From Pseudomonadota bacterium (GTDB lineage Bacteria; Desulfobacterota; JADFVX01), in assembly GCA_015222755.1 (NCBI GenBank), contig JADFVX010000103.1, forward strand, positions 1 through 7,278: a DNA stretch of 7,278 bases. Direction: 5' to 3'. The translations under genes and the position numbers were made by a program. Shown in pieces: positions 5,274-7,278 of the stretch (within the stretch, counting starts at the first letter, position 1; each line of letters starts with the position of its first letter). The notes under the pieces are model-generated. The model was given only the letters and a program-made list of their open reading frames with translations. It was not told the DNA's origin and made no database searches.

Positions 5274-6802
5274 TGCGTCCCATAATCCTTGTCATAATGG
5301 ACGGGATCGGGATTAATCCAGACAGTTCCGGCAACGCCGTAGCAGAAGCCAATACTCCAATACTAGACGGTCTTATATCGACTTACCCATCAACGCAGAT
5401 CTGGGCATCCGGCAGACATGTCGGCCTTCCTGACGGTCAGATGGGCAACTCCGAAGTGGGCCATCTTAACATCGGAGCAGGCCGCATTGTCTACCAGGAT
5501 TTTACCCGCATAAGCAAGGCAATAAGCTCTGGAGAATTCGCTAAAAACCCTGAAATACTCCAAATAATCGACAAAACAAAAAAGAGCGGCAAGGCACTGC
5601 ACCTCATGGGTCTCCTCTCCGACGGCGGAGTGCATAGCCACATAGATCACCTTTTCGCCTTTATAGACCTTGCAAAAAAGCAGGGCATTCAAAAACTCTT
5701 CATCCATCCCTTTATGGATGGCCGGGATACTCCACCTCGCAGCGGCAAGGGATATATTGAGCAGCTTGAGAAATACCTAGATGCAAAGGGAGTGGGGAAA
5801 ATAGCAACTGTTATGGGGCGCTTTTACGCCATGGATCGGGACAACAGGTGGGAGCGCGTACGTCTGGCCTATGAGGCTATGGTGAAAGGGGGAGACCATA
5901 AAGCCTCCTCCTCCCTTGAAGCCATGGAAGGGTCCTATGCAGAAGATAACGGAGATGAATTTGTACTTCCCACCCTGGTCGATGGCGAAGGCCTGGTAGG
6001 AGATGGCGACAGCATGATCTTTTTCAACTTCCGCGCCGACCGTGCCAGGGAAATAACACGGGCATTTACTGAAAAGAAATTCAAGGCCTTTGGCGACATC
6101 GATCGCCCTGAAATTGGCAGCTATCTATGTCTCACTGAGTATGATTCAGCTTTCGATCTTCCGGTTGCCTTTCCAGCGACATCACTTAAGAACACACTGG
6201 GACAGGTGCTAAGCCGGGCTGGCATGAAACAGCTCCGCATAGCCGAAACTGAAAAATATGCCCACGTAACTTTCTTCTTCAATGGCGGCGAAGAAAAGGA
6301 GAATAAAGGCGAGGATCGAATACTGATACCTTCTCCCAAAGAGGTGCGTACCTACGACGAAAAACCTTCCATGAGTGCCCCGGAGGTGACAGACAGAGTT
6401 GTTGAAGCGCTTGAGGCGCGCAAGTATGACCTTATAGTCCTTAACTATGCAAATGGGGACATGGTGGGACATACGGGCGTATTTGAAGCCACTGTCGAGG
6501 CCGTTGAGACCGTGGATAATTGCATAGGACGCCTGTTCGAGGCAGCAAAGGCAGGAAACTACAGGGTGCTTATCACCGCAGACCATGGTAATGCCGACCA
6601 GATGATAAATCCAAAAACAGGCCAGCCACATACAGCACACAGCACAAACCCCGTTAAATTCATACTAGCGGATGACTCCATGATTAACGGCAAGCTCCGT
6701 TCAGAGGGTATACTTGCAGACATAGCCCCCACCATACTCGATCTTCTCGATATGGAAAAACCGGTAGATATGGATGGCTCATCTCTTATCATCCCAAGCT
6801 GA
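5273..6802 (+). CDS. gpmI: 2,3-bisphosphoglycerate-independent phosphoglycerate mutase
   Basis: This enzyme interconverts 3- and 2-phosphoglycerate in glycolysis and gluconeogenesis through a phosphoserine intermediate, with two Mn ions, in the cytoplasm. It belongs to the alkaline phosphatase superfamily. The 509 residues match the family. Asp10 in VIMDGIG is a metal ligand; the catalytic serine is Ser60 in QMGNSEVGHLNIGAGR. Substrate-binding motifs are SDGGVHSHIDH (116-126), DGRDTPP (149-155) and FNFRADRARE (251-260). The second metal set lies in NYANGDMVGHTG (Asp396, His400), TADHGN (Asp437, His438) and HTAHSTNP (His456). I chose ATG 5273 because it shares one base with the preceding TGA stop and places DG at the normal distance. 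An upstream in-frame ATG at 5216 would add 19 residues atypical of the family. All catalytic residues I can identify are present. Confidence 0.97.
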   Translation: MRPIILVIMDGIGINPDSSGNAVAEANTPILDGLISTYPSTQIWASGRHVGLPDGQMGNSEVGHLNIGAGRIVYQDFTRISKAISSGEFAKNPEILQIIDKTKKSGKALHLMGLLSDGGVHSHIDHLFAFIDLAKKQGIQKLFIHPFMDGRDTPPRSGKGYIEQLEKYLDAKGVGKIATVMGRFYAMDRDNRWERVRLAYEAMVKGGDHKASSSLEAMEGSYAEDNGDEFVLPTLVDGEGLVGDGDSMIFFNFRADRAREITRAFTEKKFKAFGDIDRPEIGSYLCLTEYDSAFDLPVAFPATSLKNTLGQVLSRAGMKQLRIAETEKYAHVTFFFNGGEEKENKGEDRILIPSPKEVRTYDEKPSMSAPEVTDRVVEALEARKYDLIVLNYANGDMVGHTGVFEATVEAVETVDNCIGRLFEAAKAGNYRVLITADHGNADQMINPKTGQPHTAHSTNPVKFILADDSMINGKLRSEGILADIAPTILDLLDMEKPVDMDGSSLIIPS

Positions 6803-7278
6803 TTACCTGAAATTACTCATCAGGGACCTTGCAGACCTGCTTTTCCCGCCGCTCTGTCCCCTTTGCAAAAAGAATATTAAGGAAATAGAAATCTGTCCGG
6901 ATTGCCTTGAGAGCTTTAAACCTCTTTCATCACCGCGTTGTTCCATATGCGGAGTACAATTCAAAACAGACTCGGGCGAAGACCATCCCTGCGGTACATG
7001 CATAAAAAACAGGCCTTCATTTGACATGGCGGCATCTGTTTTTCTATATAATGAGCCCATGAGGGAAGCAGTCCATCTTTTTAAATATAAGGCAAAATCT
7101 ATACTTTCCCGTCCGCTGGGCAATAGTCTGGCACAACACCCTTTGGCAGAAGAGGACTATGATGTCGTACTGCCAGTCCCGCTTCACATTAAAAGGCTCC
7201 GTCAAAGGGGATATAACCAGTCCCAGCTATTGGCAGTGGAACTTGGAAGGGCAAGGGGCATCAAGGTCGATCCCTGGC
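6774..7278 (+). CDS. comF: ComF family protein (phosphoribosyltransferase-like), truncated by the window edge
   Basis: ComF proteins join an N-terminal zinc-binding region to a phosphoribosyltransferase-like domain. In naturally competent bacteria they are needed for handling incoming single-stranded DNA, but homologues are widespread and their reaction is unproven. The 168 visible residues show four CxxC pairs (Cys28/31, 41/44, 56/59, 73/76), enough for two zinc sites, preceded by the typical LADLLFPPLCPLC. Then come the family's FKYK (103-106), LPVPLHIKRLRQRGYNQ (133-149) and the beginning of the core; the PRPP-binding loop lies beyond the window. ATG 6774 is in frame, with no stop before the Cys region, and overlaps gpmI by 29 bases. 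It has a poor ribosome binding site, so translation would depend on coupling to gpmI. A later CTG (6807) is a less likely start. It is the last gene seen in the run. Confidence 0.88.
   Translation, partial: MAHLLSSQADYLKLLIRDLADLLFPPLCPLCKKNIKEIEICPDCLESFKPLSSPRCSICGVQFKTDSGEDHPCGTCIKNRPSFDMAASVFLYNEPMREAVHLFKYKAKSILSRPLGNSLAQHPLAEEDYDVVLPVPLHIKRLRQRGYNQSQLLAVELGRARGIKVDPW

Noticed and set aside
6209..6640. 143-codon minus-strand ORF inside gpmI
   Set aside because: It is antisense to the metal-binding region of gpmI, which is clearly the coding frame; the translation resembles nothing I know.

Overview
The window is a chromosomal piece with one long, tightly packed plus-strand gene run (756 to the right edge) of core housekeeping genes. 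It is preceded by about 750 bases of AT-rich, repeat-bearing DNA holding one tiny minus-strand gene. The gene order proA-nadD-rsfS-rlmH-dksA/traR-TPR(LapB)-gpmI-comF, a LapB-type protein (implying a Gram-negative outer membrane with LPS), non-AUG starts and the GTCATTGCGAG-type palindromic repeat together suggest a deltaproteobacterial (Desulfobacterota/Desulfuromonadota-like) or possibly Nitrospirota-like organism. This is inferred from recalled gene order, not from a search.

Region by region. Positions 1-47 hold nothing I can identify. Positions 48-212 (minus) encode a 54-residue His/Cys-containing protein of unknown function with a clear ribosome binding site. Positions 213-755 are non-coding. 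They contain an 85-bp palindromic repeat (364-448) lying between two half-copies of a second palindrome (319-335 and 495-507), a 15-codon mini-ORF (585-632), and a probable extended -10 promoter (707-715) for the main operon. From 756 on there are eight genes: proA (proline synthesis), nadD (NAD synthesis), rsfS (ribosome silencing), rlmH (23S rRNA methylation), a DksA/TraR-type zinc-finger regulator, a LapA-LapB-like membrane TPR protein, gpmI (glycolysis) and a truncated comF.

The intergenic gaps are 12, overlap, 12, 16, 66, overlap and overlap, so the eight genes are probably co-transcribed, with a possible internal break only in the 66-base dksA-lapB gap. The genes share a growth-control theme: NAD and proline supply, ribosome maturation and silencing, ppGpp-linked transcription control, LPS homeostasis and central carbon flux.

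I see no new defence system, CRISPR array, RNA gene or transposase. The points most worth a second look are the fusion of a LapA-like membrane domain to LapB, an rsfS gene with no ATG/GTG/TTG codon at the place its family alignment needs one, and the nested palindromic repeat upstream of proA.
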